A stretch of 64,000 nucleotides of DNA from an uncultured Planktomarina sp. (GCA_905182425.1 CAJJBP010000009.1:186001-250000), one strand, 5' to 3'. Positions 17,302 to 27,302 are shown, counted from the stretch's first letter. Translations and numbers: made by a program. The notes: generated by a model from the sequence alone, not told the origin.

Positions 17302-18033
17302 ATGCCCGCTAAAATTGTCGCAGGAAACTGGAAAATGAATGGTCTGCACGGCTCATTAAACGAGCTAATAGCTATATCTATTGCCGCAAAGAATTTAAAT
17401 TGTACGACAGTTATCTGTCCCCCAGCAACTTTGGTCTGGGCCGCTGCGCAAACCCAAGATATAATTTCAGTTGGGGGACAAGACTGTCACGATAAAGCTA
17501 TCGGTGCTTATACTGGCGAAATTTCTGCAGGTATGTTGGCAGATTCTGGCGCAAAATATGTTATTGTAGGCCACTCTGAACGCCGTAGCGAATATGGTGA
17601 AACTAACTCATTGGTAAAGCGTAAGGCCACAATTGCACAAGCATCCGATTTAACTCCGATCATCTGTGTTGGCGAAACCTTAGATGAGCGTAAGGCGGGT
17701 CGCGCAATTGAAATTGTTTTACGCGATCTCACTGCATCAGTACCAGGAGTTTCGGACTTTATAGTAGCTTATGAACCCATCTGGGCCATTGGAACGGGCT
17801 TGATACCAAGCATCCATGACATCACAGAGATCCATGATGCATTACGCAACTTACTAACAGATCGCTTTAACCTCGCGGGAGAGAAAATATCTTTGCTGTA
17901 TGGTGGCTCTGTAAAAAGTTCAAACGCAACAGAGATATTCGCTTGCATTAATGTCAACGGAGCCCTCGTCGGTGGCGCAAGCCTAACGGCCAGGGATTTT
18001 ATCCCTATTATGCATTCGTTATCAAATAGTTAA
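17302..18033 (+). CDS. tpiA: triose-phosphate isomerase
   Basis: 243-residue TIM-barrel enzyme interconverting glyceraldehyde-3-phosphate and dihydroxyacetone phosphate. Catalytic Lys lies in AGNWKMNG, electrophile His in IVGHSERR, general-base Glu in AYEPIWAIGTG, and the phosphate grip in YGGSVKSSN and VGGASL. Start ATG at 17302 follows AAGGACACAAT. Its stop overlaps the end of the convergent transporter gene by four bases. Length is slightly below the usual 250 but all key motifs are present. Confidence 0.95.
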   Translation: MPAKIVAGNWKMNGLHGSLNELIAISIAAKNLNCTTVICPPATLVWAAAQTQDIISVGGQDCHDKAIGAYTGEISAGMLADSGAKYVIVGHSERRSEYGETNSLVKRKATIAQASDLTPIICVGETLDERKAGRAIEIVLRDLTASVPGVSDFIVAYEPIWAIGTGLIPSIHDITEIHDALRNLLTDRFNLAGEKISLLYGGSVKSSNATEIFACINVNGALVGGASLTARDFIPIMHSLSNS

Positions 18034-19913
18034 AAAACTATATTCATCATAACCATTGACACTACTAAGAATAAGACGGTCATGATAGAACCACATCTCA
18101 TGAAATCAATCACTCGATAGCCCCCTGGCCCCATGATAAGAGCGTTGACCTGATGTGTTGGGATGAAAAATGAGTTCGAGGTTGAAATTGCAACCGTAAG
18201 TGCAAAGATAGCTGGGTTGCCACCAGCGGCAACCGCAATTGAGATGGCCAATGGAACCAACAACACCGTGGCTCCAACGTTTGACATGACTAATGTGAAG
18301 ATTGTAGCCAAGACCGCAACGCATACCTGTAATGACCAAATCGGCCAACCATCCAATAGGATCAAGACCTGCTGCGCGATCCATGAAGCTGTACCTGTGG
18401 CTTGAACTGCTATCCCTAAAGGAATTAGGCTCGCTAGAAGAAATACAGTATTCCAGCCTATGGCTGCGTAAGCCTCATCGACAGACAAAACGCGCGTCAC
18501 AATCATGCCGCAAGCCCCAGTCAGTAAGCAAAGCGAAAGCCTCACATCCGAGAATAAGATCATACCAATCGCAATCCCGAAGAATACCAAAGCCCATCCA
18601 ACTTTTTGCGGCCGAACCTCTCCTCTCGGATATCCAGACGTAACAATAACATAGTCCCTGTTTTCACTGAGGCGTGTTAGAGATACCCATTTAGTGTGAA
18701 CGACCAGAGTATCTCCAGCTAGCAAGGGGACGTCCGTGAGTTGTGTCGCAGCATGCTCGGGGGTTTCAACATGGCTTAATGTTTCTTCGCCTCGGTGTAT
18801 TGCTAACAATGATAAGCCGTGGGCAGCACGGTAGCGCACTTCTCCTGGAGTTTTGCCAATAACCGATGATCCAGGCGGGACAACAATTTCAGCCACACCG
18901 GCTTGTGTAGTCGCAAAGTCATCTGAAAAGTTCTGAAGGCTTGGCAGGATCTCCAAGCCATAATCGTCTGTAAATTCTTGAACAATCCTTTTTAGCCCCA
19001 AAATCGCTAATCTGCAGGGGGCCTCAATTTTTGTAGAAGCCATTGGCGCTACCGTGCGTTTACCGCGATAATCTGTACCTATTATGTAGATATGGTGAGC
19101 ATCCATAACGTTTGCCAGAGAATGACCAATCAAAATACTGCCGGCAGGTACGCTAATTTCAAAAATATCCGCTTTAAGTCCGTAAGTACTTTTAACAAAA
19201 TTACGCATGGATTGCGCAGATACACCTGAATCGTTGCTTGCTTTATTAGGCAATACCCAACTGCCAAATATTACAAAGTATAAAATACCAGTGATAACCA
19301 AACAAAAACCAATTGGTGTGACATCAAAAAGACCAAAAGGTTGCATCTGTTGCTGGTTAGGCAGTCCAGAATTTGCGACTCCGATGAGATCGTTCAATAA
19401 AATAAGAGGAGAGGACCCAACCATGGTAATCGTTCCCCCCAAAATCGCACAAAAACCCATCGGCATCAGCAATCGGGACATAGGCAATTCTGTGCGAACT
19501 GAAATTCGGCTCACCACCGGCAAAAACAACGCCGCGGCTCCAACATTTTGCATGAAAGACGAAATAATTCCAACCGAACCGGCAATAATAGGTATGATTT
19601 TTTTTTCCGTATTACCACCAACCTTTAATATATACCCAGCAATGATCGACATTAATCCAGTCTTATCAAGGCCCGCTCCAATTATCATGACCGCAATAAT
19701 TGAAATCACCGCATTGGAAGCAAACCCATCAAACAAACGGGATGTATCTGCAAGATTGGAAAGGCCCGGAATTTGACTAAGAAGCCCGAGGGATACCATA
19801 GTGATAATGGCCGTCAAATCGATACGAAATACCTCTGTCACGAACAACATTACAGTAACTGCTAGCACTACTAATACTACACTCATTTCAGTGTTCAGCG
19901 CTATCAATTCCAT
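18030..19913 (-). CDS. SLC13-family anion permease with RCK_C (TrkA-C) domains
   Basis: 627 residues from the ATG at 19913, which follows AAGGA at good distance; an upstream TTG would add seven residues. An N-terminal set of helices with NVGAAALFLPV and a C-terminal set with SNVGATVLLVPLA frame a cytoplasmic middle of about 200 residues. The middle has two TrkA-C-like modules (FEISVPAGSILIGHSLANV and EIVVPPGSSVIGKTPGEV). This is the CitT/ArsB-like transporter layout with regulatory ligand domains. Substrates in the family include dicarboxylates and sulfate; which one applies cannot be told here. Convergent with tpiA. Confidence 0.85.
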   Translation of the reverse strand: MELIALNTEMSVVLVVLAVTVMLFVTEVFRIDLTAIITMVSLGLLSQIPGLSNLADTSRLFDGFASNAVISIIAVMIIGAGLDKTGLMSIIAGYILKVGGNTEKKIIPIIAGSVGIISSFMQNVGAAALFLPVVSRISVRTELPMSRLLMPMGFCAILGGTITMVGSSPLILLNDLIGVANSGLPNQQQMQPFGLFDVTPIGFCLVITGILYFVIFGSWVLPNKASNDSGVSAQSMRNFVKSTYGLKADIFEISVPAGSILIGHSLANVMDAHHIYIIGTDYRGKRTVAPMASTKIEAPCRLAILGLKRIVQEFTDDYGLEILPSLQNFSDDFATTQAGVAEIVVPPGSSVIGKTPGEVRYRAAHGLSLLAIHRGEETLSHVETPEHAATQLTDVPLLAGDTLVVHTKWVSLTRLSENRDYVIVTSGYPRGEVRPQKVGWALVFFGIAIGMILFSDVRLSLCLLTGACGMIVTRVLSVDEAYAAIGWNTVFLLASLIPLGIAVQATGTASWIAQQVLILLDGWPIWSLQVCVAVLATIFTLVMSNVGATVLLVPLAISIAVAAGGNPAIFALTVAISTSNSFFIPTHQVNALIMGPGGYRVIDFMRCGSIMTVLFLVVSMVMMNIVF

Positions 19914-20129
19914 AGTTAAGTCCTTATTTTGCAAAAGGTTATCTCAGCATGATGACCGCAACCTTAGTTTTTTCTATTAATTAATTAATTCTTGCCCCAT
20001 CGTAGCATGCGGCAAAACCGTAGAAATCCAAGATATATAGATTACAAGTATAAGGAAAAAATATAAATTGAAATATACGACTTAAAATTGGCTCTTGTTA
20101 GAGCCTCATAAAATCAGCACTATTCGATA

Positions 20130-21288
20130 ATGCATATATTTAATCAATCCATCCGTGATCAAAATTTTGTCCAAGATCCCTACCCTTTCTACGATCGTGC
20201 GCGCAATTTGGCGGATGTTGTTTGGTGGGAAGATTTTAAGATGCCCGCCGCAATGAGTCATCGCGCAGTGCGTATGCTTTTGTCCAGTCGTGACTTAGGT
20301 CGTGAGCCTTTAAAAACGCCTGTTTGTCCAGCGCACATTGCCGAATGGCAAGCAAATGAAACAAACTCGATGTTGGAATTGGAACCCCCTCGTCACAACC
20401 GACTTCGTGGATTGGTTCTACGGGCTTTTACCGGCCGTAAAGTCGCGGCGACCGAACCACAAACAACAGCATTATGTCACAGTTTAATAGATCAGTTTCC
20501 ATCCCAACCTTTTAATATCTTAAATGCTTTTGCAAGACCCCTACCTGTGAATGTCATAGCCTCTCTTTTAGGAGTACCTAATGATCGATGTGATGATCTT
20601 TTAATGTGGTCAAATGCAATGGTGGCTATGTACCAATCTGGGCGTACCAAACAAACCGAGATTGAAGCAAACACGTCCACTATCGAGTTCACTGAGTTTT
20701 TGGAAAGCTATATTTCACATCGCCGTATGAATCCCAAAACCGACCTACTTTCAGATTTAATTGCAGCGGAGGAAGAAGGTGAAAAACTTACTGGTGCCGA
20801 GCTAATATCTACATGTATCCTATTGCTGAATGCGGGTCATGAGGCCACAGTTCATACAATTGGAAATGCACTCAAGACTTTACTGCCAACACGCCATCGT
20901 GACGTAACCACAGATCTGATTGAAGAGGTTCTGCGTTTTGATCCTCCTCTGCATGTTTTCACCCGTTTTGCGTATAAGGACATTGATTGCTTCGGAACCA
21001 AGATTAAAAAGGGCCAAGAAGTGGCGTGCGTTCTCGCAGCAGCAAACCGAGACCCCGCGTTTGTAGAAAACCCCAATATCTTCGATCCTCTGCGCAAGCC
21101 AAAGCAGCATCAATCTTTTGGTGCAGGAATTCACTTTTGTGTTGGTGCACCTCTCGCACGATTGGAAATTTTAATTGGCTTAAAAACACTTTTTGGACGT
21201 TGCCCAAATCTGCATATCGTAGAGACCCCCAAAATACGCAGATAGCTACCATTTTCACGGCCTTAAAAATCTGCTGCTATCTGTCTGA
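20130..21288 (+). CDS. cytochrome P450 (one-base frameshift near the C-terminus)
   Basis: Bacterial class P450 monooxygenase. The I-helix oxygen-activation motif is LLNAGHEATVH, the K-helix ExxR is EEVLRFDPP, and the heme loop is SFGAGIHFCVGAPLAR with the axial Cys. In the raw frame it stops at 21245 after PKIRR; removing one A from the AAAA at 21231-21234 continues it with YADSYHFHGLKNLL to TGA at 21286-21288, the usual P450 ending, giving 385 residues. Substrate unknown. A ferredoxin-NADP reductase lies 300 bp downstream, a plausible electron donor through a ferredoxin not seen here. The last 26 bases overlap a minus-strand gene. Confidence 0.9.
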
Positions 21289-21558
21289 AACTTAGGTCAT
21301 CAATTTTGAGCTGTAGCTCGCCACCAAGGTTTAATCTTTTCATACTCTGCAAAGCCATCACATTAAAAACCTGCACCAATGAGATAACAGCTTCGTAAAA
21401 AATATCACAGGCCTGGGCTTTGGGTCCCAGTATTTTTATTATGTAGCCTATATTAACGGCGAGCAGTGGCCTTCAAAAACTTCTCGGCGATTGTTCAAGG
21501 CGACTAAAACAGTTTGCGTGGCACCGTTGCCATAAATATCTGACCATTCAATTGAAAT
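21263..21558 (-). CDS. uncharacterised protein hidden by a frameshift, about 98 residues
   Basis: Two open pieces on the minus strand join through one missing base near 21445-21465. The first reads IEWSDIYGNGATQTVLVALN and REVFEGHCSPLI; the second reads YIIKILGPKAQACDIFYEAV, then SLVQVFNVMALQSMKRL and ends IAADF with TAA at 21263-21265. Adding one base gives a whole number of codons (99). The composition is protein-like throughout (helical, balanced), which neighbouring frames are not. No ATG/GTG/TTG is in frame at the 5' end, where a stop precedes residue 1, so another indel or an unusual start may be present. Family not recognised. It is divergent from fpr and convergent with the P450 gene. 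Confidence 0.45.
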
Positions 21559-21595
21559 TTAGTTACTCGGGGCTTAAACAGCAAAGTGAAACAAC

Positions 21596-22429
21596 ATGAC
21601 CGAGCATCACACAGTGACTATTGATACTGCAAAACCTTTAATCCTCCCTGACGCCCAAACGGTAACCGAGGTAGAACATTATACCGACAAACTTTTTCGC
21701 TTTTGCGTAACTCGGCCGGCTTCGATGCGCTTTAGATCTGGCGAATTTGTGATGATTGGCCTTATGGGCGACCCACACCCCAAAACTGGCAGGCAAAAAC
21801 CTCTTTTGCGGGCCTACTCAATTGCCTCACCGGCTTGGGATGAAACATTACAGTTTTATTCGATTAAAGTTGAGGATGGCCCACTTACCAGCAAACTGCA
21901 ATACATTAAAGTTGGAGATCAAGTGATTTTGCGTCCCAAACCTGTTGGAACACTGGTTCATGACGCGTTGACCCCCGCAAAACGGCTTTGGTTTTTTTCA
22001 ACTGGAACAGGGATTGCGCCATTCGCATCTCTTCTGCGTGAACCTGAAACCTATGAGCGCTTTGACCAAATTATTCTCACGCATACTTGTCGCAACGTTG
22101 CAGATTTAAAATTTGGAGAAGAGTTAATCACAGAGACCTTGCGCGACCCGTTAGTTGGCGAGGACGCCAAAGAGAAATTGCGCTATTACCCAACAACCAC
22201 TCAGGAAAAGTCAGATAAGATGGGACGAATTACCAACCTCTTGGAAGATGGCACATTATTTTTAGATTTGGACATTATCGATTTTAATCCAGCCAACGAC
22301 CGAGCAATGGTTTGTGGATCTATGGGCTTAAACACAGATATCAAACGAGTTCTAGGTGCGCATGGTTTGACGGAAGGTTCCAACTCTAATCCCGGTGAAT
22401 TTGTTGTTGAAAAAGCTTTTGTAGGATAA
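21596..22429 (+). CDS. fpr: ferredoxin--NADP reductase
   Basis: 277 residues, FNR family. The FAD-binding beta barrel has PLLRAYSIASPAWDETLQFY (RAYSIAS is the flavin motif) and the NADP domain has FFSTGTGIAPFASLLREP and DRAMVCGSMGLNTD. The C-terminal EFVVEKAFVG is typical of the proteobacterial Fpr subclass. It passes electrons between NADPH and ferredoxin or flavodoxin, supporting Fe-S, oxidative-stress and P450 reactions. Start ATG at 21596. Its stop lies two bases from the stop of the convergent small gene. Confidence 0.93.
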   Translation: MTEHHTVTIDTAKPLILPDAQTVTEVEHYTDKLFRFCVTRPASMRFRSGEFVMIGLMGDPHPKTGRQKPLLRAYSIASPAWDETLQFYSIKVEDGPLTSKLQYIKVGDQVILRPKPVGTLVHDALTPAKRLWFFSTGTGIAPFASLLREPETYERFDQIILTHTCRNVADLKFGEELITETLRDPLVGEDAKEKLRYYPTTTQEKSDKMGRITNLLEDGTLFLDLDIIDFNPANDRAMVCGSMGLNTDIKRVLGAHGLTEGSNSNPGEFVVEKAFVG

Positions 22430-22431
22430 AT

Positions 22432-22627
22432 TCATTTAGTGCGATAACTTCTCCCCTTTCGCCGCGACGCTCTATTAGGTTTTACTGCCTTTCCAGGAGC
22501 ATTTGAGGGTGCGTTAGAAACTTCGTTTATAAGTGATCGCTTTAATAATTGTTCCCTCAACCCTTGCTTTATCCTCGACGGCAGCTTGAAATATAATATC
22601 TCGGCGCCAATCCTTAACTTTTTCCAT
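22432..22627 (-). CDS. small basic protein hidden by a frameshift, 64 residues
   Basis: ATG at 22627 opens MEKVKDWRRDIIFQAAVEDK. After removal of one G from the GGG corresponding to 22561-22563 the frame runs on as ARLREQLLKRSLINEV and ends KAVKPNRASRRKGRSYRTK with TGA at 22432-22434, giving exactly 65 codons. The protein is helical then strongly basic at its C-terminus, suggesting nucleic-acid or ribosome contact; the family is not recognised. It is convergent with fpr (two bases between stops). The clean reconstruction and protein-like composition make it more likely real than chance. Confidence 0.5.
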
Positions 22628-22980
22628 TATTTTAAAACAGCTTCACTCTTTATTGCCATAAAGTATTTTCGACGGATACAGGAGAAACTGCAACCACGGT
22701 CTCTTCCTTCTCAACCCAATTTGCTATTTTAAAGACGTTAAAATATACGTAACGTCTTGATCAAATGCGGCTACTATTACTTAGTTTTAAAAGCAATTTT
22801 AGTTTTAATTTTTAACTTTATTTCCCTTATAATAGGCCCCTACACTTAATTAATCATTTTTTTACCATATATCTAAAAGAAAAAATATAAATAAACCTAC
22901 TGTCGAAAATTCGCCTTGAAACTGCGCCTGTAGACGGCTAAGCAGAGTCAGTAAATTTTTACTACAAAAGGACGACAGCC
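22628..22980. other. leader region between the small gene and infC
   Basis: 353 bp, very AT-rich, no credible ORF. It contains an imperfectly placed inverted repeat AGACGTT/AACGTCT (22733-22739 with 22751-22757) and, at its end, the infC ribosome site AAAAGGA (22966-22972). Long untranslated leaders before infC are common, but I see no recognisable RNA motif. Confidence 0.4.
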
Positions 22981-23526
22981 ATAGCCCGCAGACCTCATAA
23001 TGCGCCTCCACAGCGCGAGACCGGACCCCGCGTAAATGATCGCATTCGTAGCCCAGAACTCCGTTTAATCGATGAAGAAGGCGAAAATGTTGGTGTTGTA
23101 ACTCCTGCACGAGCCATGATTATGGCAGAGGATGCTGGTTTAGATTTAGTAGAAATCTCACCAAACGCCAACCCACCTGTTTGTAAAATCATGGATTTTG
23201 GAAAGTTCAAATACGAAACCCAGAAAAAAGAAGCTGAAGCTCGGAAAAAACAAAAAGTTATTGAGATCAAAGAGGTAAAGTTCCGTCCAAACACTGACAA
23301 AAATGACTATGAAGTCAAAATGCGGAATGTGTTTAAGTTTCTTGAAAATGGTGACAAAACAAAAATAACTTTACGGTTTCGTGGCCGTGAGATGGCGCAC
23401 CAAGAATTAGGTCGTGATTTGCTACTTCGTGTAGCGGAAGACACAAAAGAAATAGGTAAAGTGGAAAACATGCCGAAAATGGAGGGCCGCCAAATGATTA
23501 TGCTAATTGGCCCCGTTCCAAAGTAA
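22981..23526 (+). CDS. infC: translation initiation factor IF-3, ATA start
   Basis: 181 residues when read from ATA at 22981: (M)[19 protein letters not shown], then [20 protein letters not shown]. The first in-frame ATG is at 23116 and would remove the N-terminal third of the protein, including conserved IF-3 sequence. A ribosome site AAAAGGA lies eight bases before the ATA. The rest has [32 protein letters not shown] and the C-domain [17 protein letters not shown]-3 binds the 30S subunit and rejects non-AUG starts, so a rare start codon gives feedback on its own synthesis, as known for AUU in E. coli infC. A terminator follows, so it is monocistronic. Confidence 0.93.
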   Translation: MARRPHNAPPQRETGPRVNDRIRSPELRLIDEEGENVGVVTPARAMIMAEDAGLDLVEISPNANPPVCKIMDFGKFKYETQKKEAEARKKQKVIEIKEVKFRPNTDKNDYEVKMRNVFKFLENGDKTKITLRFRGREMAHQELGRDLLLRVAEDTKEIGKVENMPKMEGRQMIMLIGPVPK

Positions 23527-23549
23527 AAAGGCAACATGTGAGAAGAACT

Positions 23550-23576
23550 GCTCAAGGATATTGCTTGAGCTTTTTT
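23550..23576 (+). terminator. rho-independent terminator of infC
   Basis: 7-bp stem GCTCAAG/CTTGAGC (23550-23556 with 23564-23570), 7-nt loop, then TTTTTT (23571-23576). It lies 24 bases after the infC stop. Confidence 0.85.
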
Positions 23577-23676
23577 GTTTGGTACAGATTAATCAAACCT
23601 TAGGCTGGGTCAAAGAGTTGCGCTTCTACCACCTAAGATACTCAATAAATTAAAATAAGACAAAAGGTGAGATGAT

Positions 23677-24877
23677 ATGGCTGAGCTGAAACCACAACTT
23701 TCAGATTTCCAATGGCAAGACCCCTTCTTACTTGATCGCCAGCTAGGCGAAGACGATCGGATGCTGCGGGATGCTGCGGCCCAATTTGCACAAACTGAAC
23801 TGCAACCTCTCGTTATTGAAGCCTACAGGGAAGAGCATATTAGCCCAGAGTTATTCCCCAAAAATGGGTCAAGCTGGCCTTTTAGGGGCCACTATTCCCG
23901 AAGAATACGGTGGAATTGGTGCAAGCTATACAGCTTACGGGCTCATTGCCCGTGAGATAGAGCGTGTGGATAGTGGATATCGTTCAATGATGTCCGTACA
24001 ATCTTCTTTGGTCATATACCCAATCCACGCTTACGGCACTGAAGAGCAGCGTAGAAAATTCCTTCCTAAGCTTTGTTCTGGAGAGTTAATTGGGTGCTTT
24101 GGTTTGACCGAACCAGACGCAGGGTCAGACCCTGCTGGAATGAAAACGCGTGCCGAAAAAACTACTACAGGTTATCGGCTAATTGGTTCCAAAATGTGGA
24201 TATCTAACGCACCTATCGCAGATGTTTTCGTCGTTTGGGCAAAATCTGAAGCTCATGGTGGAAAAATTCGTGGATTTGTACTTGAGAAAGGCATGAAAGG
24301 CTTAAGCGCTCCTAAAATCGGAGGAAAGCTGTCATTACGTGCGTCTGTAACTGGAGAAATAGTTATGGATTCTGTCGAAGTAGGTGAAGAAGCGCTTCTT
24401 CCAAATGTCCAGGGTCTTAAAGGTCCGTTTGGATGCTTAAACCGAGCTCGTTTTGGTATTTCTTGGGGTGTGATGGGCGCCGCAGAGTTCTGCTGGAAAT
24501 CAGCATTGCAATATGGGTTAGATCGCAAACAGTTCGGGAAGCCTTTAGCCCAAACACAACTTTTTCAGAAAAAACTTGCTGACATGCAGACAGAAATCTC
24601 CTTAGGTTTGCAGTCTGTTCTGAGGCTAGGGCAAATGATGGATGATGGCACAGCTAGCCCTGAACTCATTAGCATGATGAAGCGAAATAATTGTGGTAAA
24701 GCCTTAGATATTGCGCGGATTAGCCGAGATATGCACGGTGGTAATGGTATCTCAGAAGACTTCCAAATTATGCGTCATGCTGCAAACTTGGAAACCGTAA
24801 ATACCTATGAGGGGACCCATGATGTGCACGCTTTAATTCTTGGCCGAGCACAAACCAATTTGCAGGCTTTTTTCTGA
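23677..24877 (+). CDS. gcdH: glutaryl-CoA dehydrogenase (one-base frameshift)
   Basis: Acyl-CoA dehydrogenase family flavoenzyme, best fit glutaryl-CoA dehydrogenase (lysine/tryptophan breakdown to crotonyl-CoA). [13 protein letters not shown] starts the protein, [20 protein letters not shown] and [18 protein letters not shown] are the flavin/substrate regions, and [17 protein letters not shown] near the end contains the catalytic-Glu signature used by this subfamily. The frame breaks in the AAAAA at 23860-23864: removing one A joins [20 protein letters not shown] and leaves exactly 400 codons. I treat it as a sequence error rather than a dead gene. It stands alone between infC and sucC. Confidence 0.9.
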
Positions 24878-24941
24878 GTCTCAGTCACAGATTTAATGTT
24901 GGCGCTAATATCTGTGATTAGGGTTATAATTTATTAACTTA

Positions 24942-24972
24942 TGTGATCACAAATTTTTTTTGCGTGATCACA
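24942..24972. promoter_or_regulatory. paired TGTGATCACA palindromes upstream of sucC
   Basis: TGTGATCACA at 24942-24951 is a perfect palindrome. A second copy, CGTGATCACA at 24963-24972, shares the GTGATCACAAAT core and lies 21 bp away centre to centre, two helical turns on the same face. The same perfect palindrome lies in front of the GntR-family gene at the end of the operon (34528-34537). Likely operator pair; the regulator is inferred. Confidence 0.55.
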
Positions 24973-25067
24973 AATGTACGATTTTTAGCCTTTGAGTTAA
25001 AAACTACTATAAAAGATGGTTGAATAGTACGTATACTTTTATCAGAACTTTTAGCAGGAAAATTTCT

Positions 25068-26261
25068 ATGAACATCCATGAATATCAAGCCAAAGCCCTA
25101 CTACGTAGCTATGGTGCACCGGTGAGTGATGGGCGTGTTGTCTTGAAAGCGGATGAAGCCAAAACCGCTGCCAGTGAAATGGACGGCCCTTTGTGGGTTG
25201 TAAAAGCGCAAATTCATGCAGGTGGACGCGGTAAGGGTAGTTTTTTAGAAGCAGATGCCGGTAATGCTGGCGGAATCCGCCTGGCGCACTCTGTTGTCGA
25301 CGCAGAAAAAGAAGCCAAAGCGATGCTTGGCAGAACTTTGGTCACCAAGCAGACGGGCCCTGTCGGCAAGAAAGTTAATCGCATTTATATCGAAGACGGC
25401 TCAGGCATAGAAAAAGAATTTTATTTCGCAATTCTAGTCGACCGCCAATCAAGCAGAGTATCTTTTGTGGCCTCTACAGAGGGCGGCATGGATATAGAAG
25501 AAGTGGCAGAAACTACTCCTGAGAAAATCCTCTCCTTTTCGATTGATCCTACCACAGGGTACCAAGGATACCATGGTCGTCGCATCGCGTTTAACCTGGG
25601 CCTTGCGGGCAAACAAGTGAAACAATGTGTAACCCTCTTGGGTAATCTTTATCGCCTGTTTGTAGACAAAGATATGGAAATGCTAGAAATAAACCCACTG
25701 ATCACCTCAGACAGCGGCGATCTTAAGTGCCTTGACGCCAAAATGAGCTTCGACGGCAACGCTTTGTACAGAAATTCGGATATAGCCGAGTTGCGCGATA
25801 CTACTGAAGAAGATCCAAAAGAACTTGAGGCAAGTAAATACGATCTTAACTACATAGCATTAAACGGTGAAATTGGCTGTATGGTCAACGGCGCAGGCCT
25901 TGCAATGGCAACAATGGATATCATCAAGCTTTACGGAGCAGAACCTGCTAACTTCTTAGATGTGGGTGGTGGCGCAACTAAAGAGAAGGTGACTGAGGCT
26001 TTTAAAATTATAACTTCTGATCCGCAAGTTAAGGGTATTTTAGTTAATATCTTTGGTGGCATCATGCGCTGTGATGTTATAGCTCAAGGGGTAGTAGCCG
26101 CCGTAAAAGAAGTTGGCTTGAAGGTCCCATTGGTTGTACGACTTGAGGGAACAAATGTCGATGAAGGCAAACGAATTATCAACACATCCGGACTAGACGT
26201 CATAGCGGCAGAAGATCTTAAAGATGGTGCACAAAAAATAGTATCGGCAGTTAAAGGCTAA
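25068..26261 (+). CDS. sucC: succinyl-CoA ligase, beta subunit
   Basis: 397 residues from the ATG at 25068, which has AGGAAAA upstream and starts [19 protein letters not shown] as in the family; the open frame extends 48 bases further up. ATP-grasp domain with [11 protein letters not shown] and MLEINPL, CoA/ligase domain with [14 protein letters not shown] and [14 protein letters not shown]. With SucD it interconverts succinyl-CoA and succinate with nucleotide phosphorylation in the TCA cycle. First gene of the sucCDAB-lpd operon; upstream lies the palindrome pair. Confidence 0.96.
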   Translation: MNIHEYQAKALLRSYGAPVSDGRVVLKADEAKTAASEMDGPLWVVKAQIHAGGRGKGSFLEADAGNAGGIRLAHSVVDAEKEAKAMLGRTLVTKQTGPVGKKVNRIYIEDGSGIEKEFYFAILVDRQSSRVSFVASTEGGMDIEEVAETTPEKILSFSIDPTTGYQGYHGRRIAFNLGLAGKQVKQCVTLLGNLYRLFVDKDMEMLEINPLITSDSGDLKCLDAKMSFDGNALYRNSDIAELRDTTEEDPKELEASKYDLNYIALNGEIGCMVNGAGLAMATMDIIKLYGAEPANFLDVGGGATKEKVTEAFKIITSDPQVKGILVNIFGGIMRCDVIAQGVVAAVKEVGLKVPLVVRLEGTNVDEGKRIINTSGLDVIAAEDLKDGAQKIVSAVKG

Positions 26262-26420
26262 TGCAAAAGCAAGCAATGATTGAGCTACATATTAGGATCT
26301 TGGATTTTGCAATGCTCCACAATTCTATTTCACAGATGTATTTAACAATTGGAAAACCGTATCAGGACTAACATTTCTATGCGGAAAAGTTTCTGAAACA
26401 AACTAATTAGGAGCGACCAA

Positions 26421-27302
26421 ATGGCCGTACTCATCGACGAAAACACCAAGGTGATCTGCCAAGGCTTTACTGGCAGCCAAGGCACTTTCCATTCCGAGCA
26501 GGCCATTGCTTATGGAACAAAGATGGTTGGAGGCGTGACACCAGGCAAAGGTGGTCAATCTCACCTGAACCTTCCCGTGTTCAATTCGGTGCATGAAGCA
26601 AAAGCAATTACAAAAGCAAATGCAACTGTAATATACGTGCCACCCCCTTTCGCAGCAGACTCCATCCTCGAAGCAATCGATGCTGCGATGGAAGTTATTG
26701 TAGCGATCACCGAGGGTATTCCTGTTCTTGACATGATGCGCGTCAAACGTGCTCTGGAAGGATCTTCGAGCCGCCTTATTGGCCCCAATTGCCCGGGGGT
26801 TATCACACCAAATGCCTGCAAAATTGGTATAATGCCTGGCCATATCCACCGCCGCGGTTCAGTTGGTGTTGTGTCACGCTCAGGCACTTTGACTTATGAA
26901 GCTGTAAAACAGACGTCCGATGTTGGCCTCGGACAATCTACCTGTGTCGGCATTGGTGGCGATCCTATCAAAGGCACTGAGCACTTAGACGTCTTGGAAT
27001 GGTTCTTGGCTGACGATGAAACACAAAGCATAATTATGATTGGTGAAATTGGTGGTTCAGCAGAAGAAGACGCCGCCCAATTTCTTGCCGATGAAAAGAA
27101 AAAAGGACGTTGGAAGCCAACTGCTGGTTTTATTGCCGGCCTTACGGCTCCGCCTGGCCGTCGTATGGGGCACGCAGGTGCAATTGTTGCAGGTGGCGTG
27201 GGCGGTGCGGATGATAAAATTGAGGCCATGAAATTGGCAGGTATTGTTGTTGCTGAAAGCCCTGCTGGGCTTGGCGAAGCAGTTCTCGCAGCTATTGGAT
27301 AA
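26421..27302 (+). CDS. sucD: succinyl-CoA ligase, alpha subunit
   Basis: 293 residues. CoA-binding motif [19 protein letters not shown] at the N-terminus, INPNC-type site [20 protein letters not shown], and the phosphorylated His in [13 protein letters not shown]. Partner of SucC. ATG at 26421 follows AGGAGCGACC. The 159-bp gap after sucC and 222-bp gap before sucA contain no convincing gene, though all genes are in the same direction and likely cotranscribed. Confidence 0.96.
   Translation: MAVLIDENTKVICQGFTGSQGTFHSEQAIAYGTKMVGGVTPGKGGQSHLNLPVFNSVHEAKAITKANATVIYVPPPFAADSILEAIDAAMEVIVAITEGIPVLDMMRVKRALEGSSSRLIGPNCPGVITPNACKIGIMPGHIHRRGSVGVVSRSGTLTYEAVKQTSDVGLGQSTCVGIGGDPIKGTEHLDVLEWFLADDETQSIIMIGEIGGSAEEDAAQFLADEKKKGRWKPTAGFIAGLTAPPGRRMGHAGAIVAGGVGGADDKIEAMKLAGIVVAESPAGLGEAVLAAIG

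Noticed and set aside
19207-19776. Long open frame (189 codons) on the plus strand inside the SLC13 transporter gene
   Set aside because: It is antisense to a clearly coding membrane protein, its product has no family features, and it lacks a ribosome site.
19976-19992. TTAATTAATTAATT run upstream of the SLC13 gene
   Set aside because: Simple-sequence AT tract without spacing or partners to suggest a binding array.
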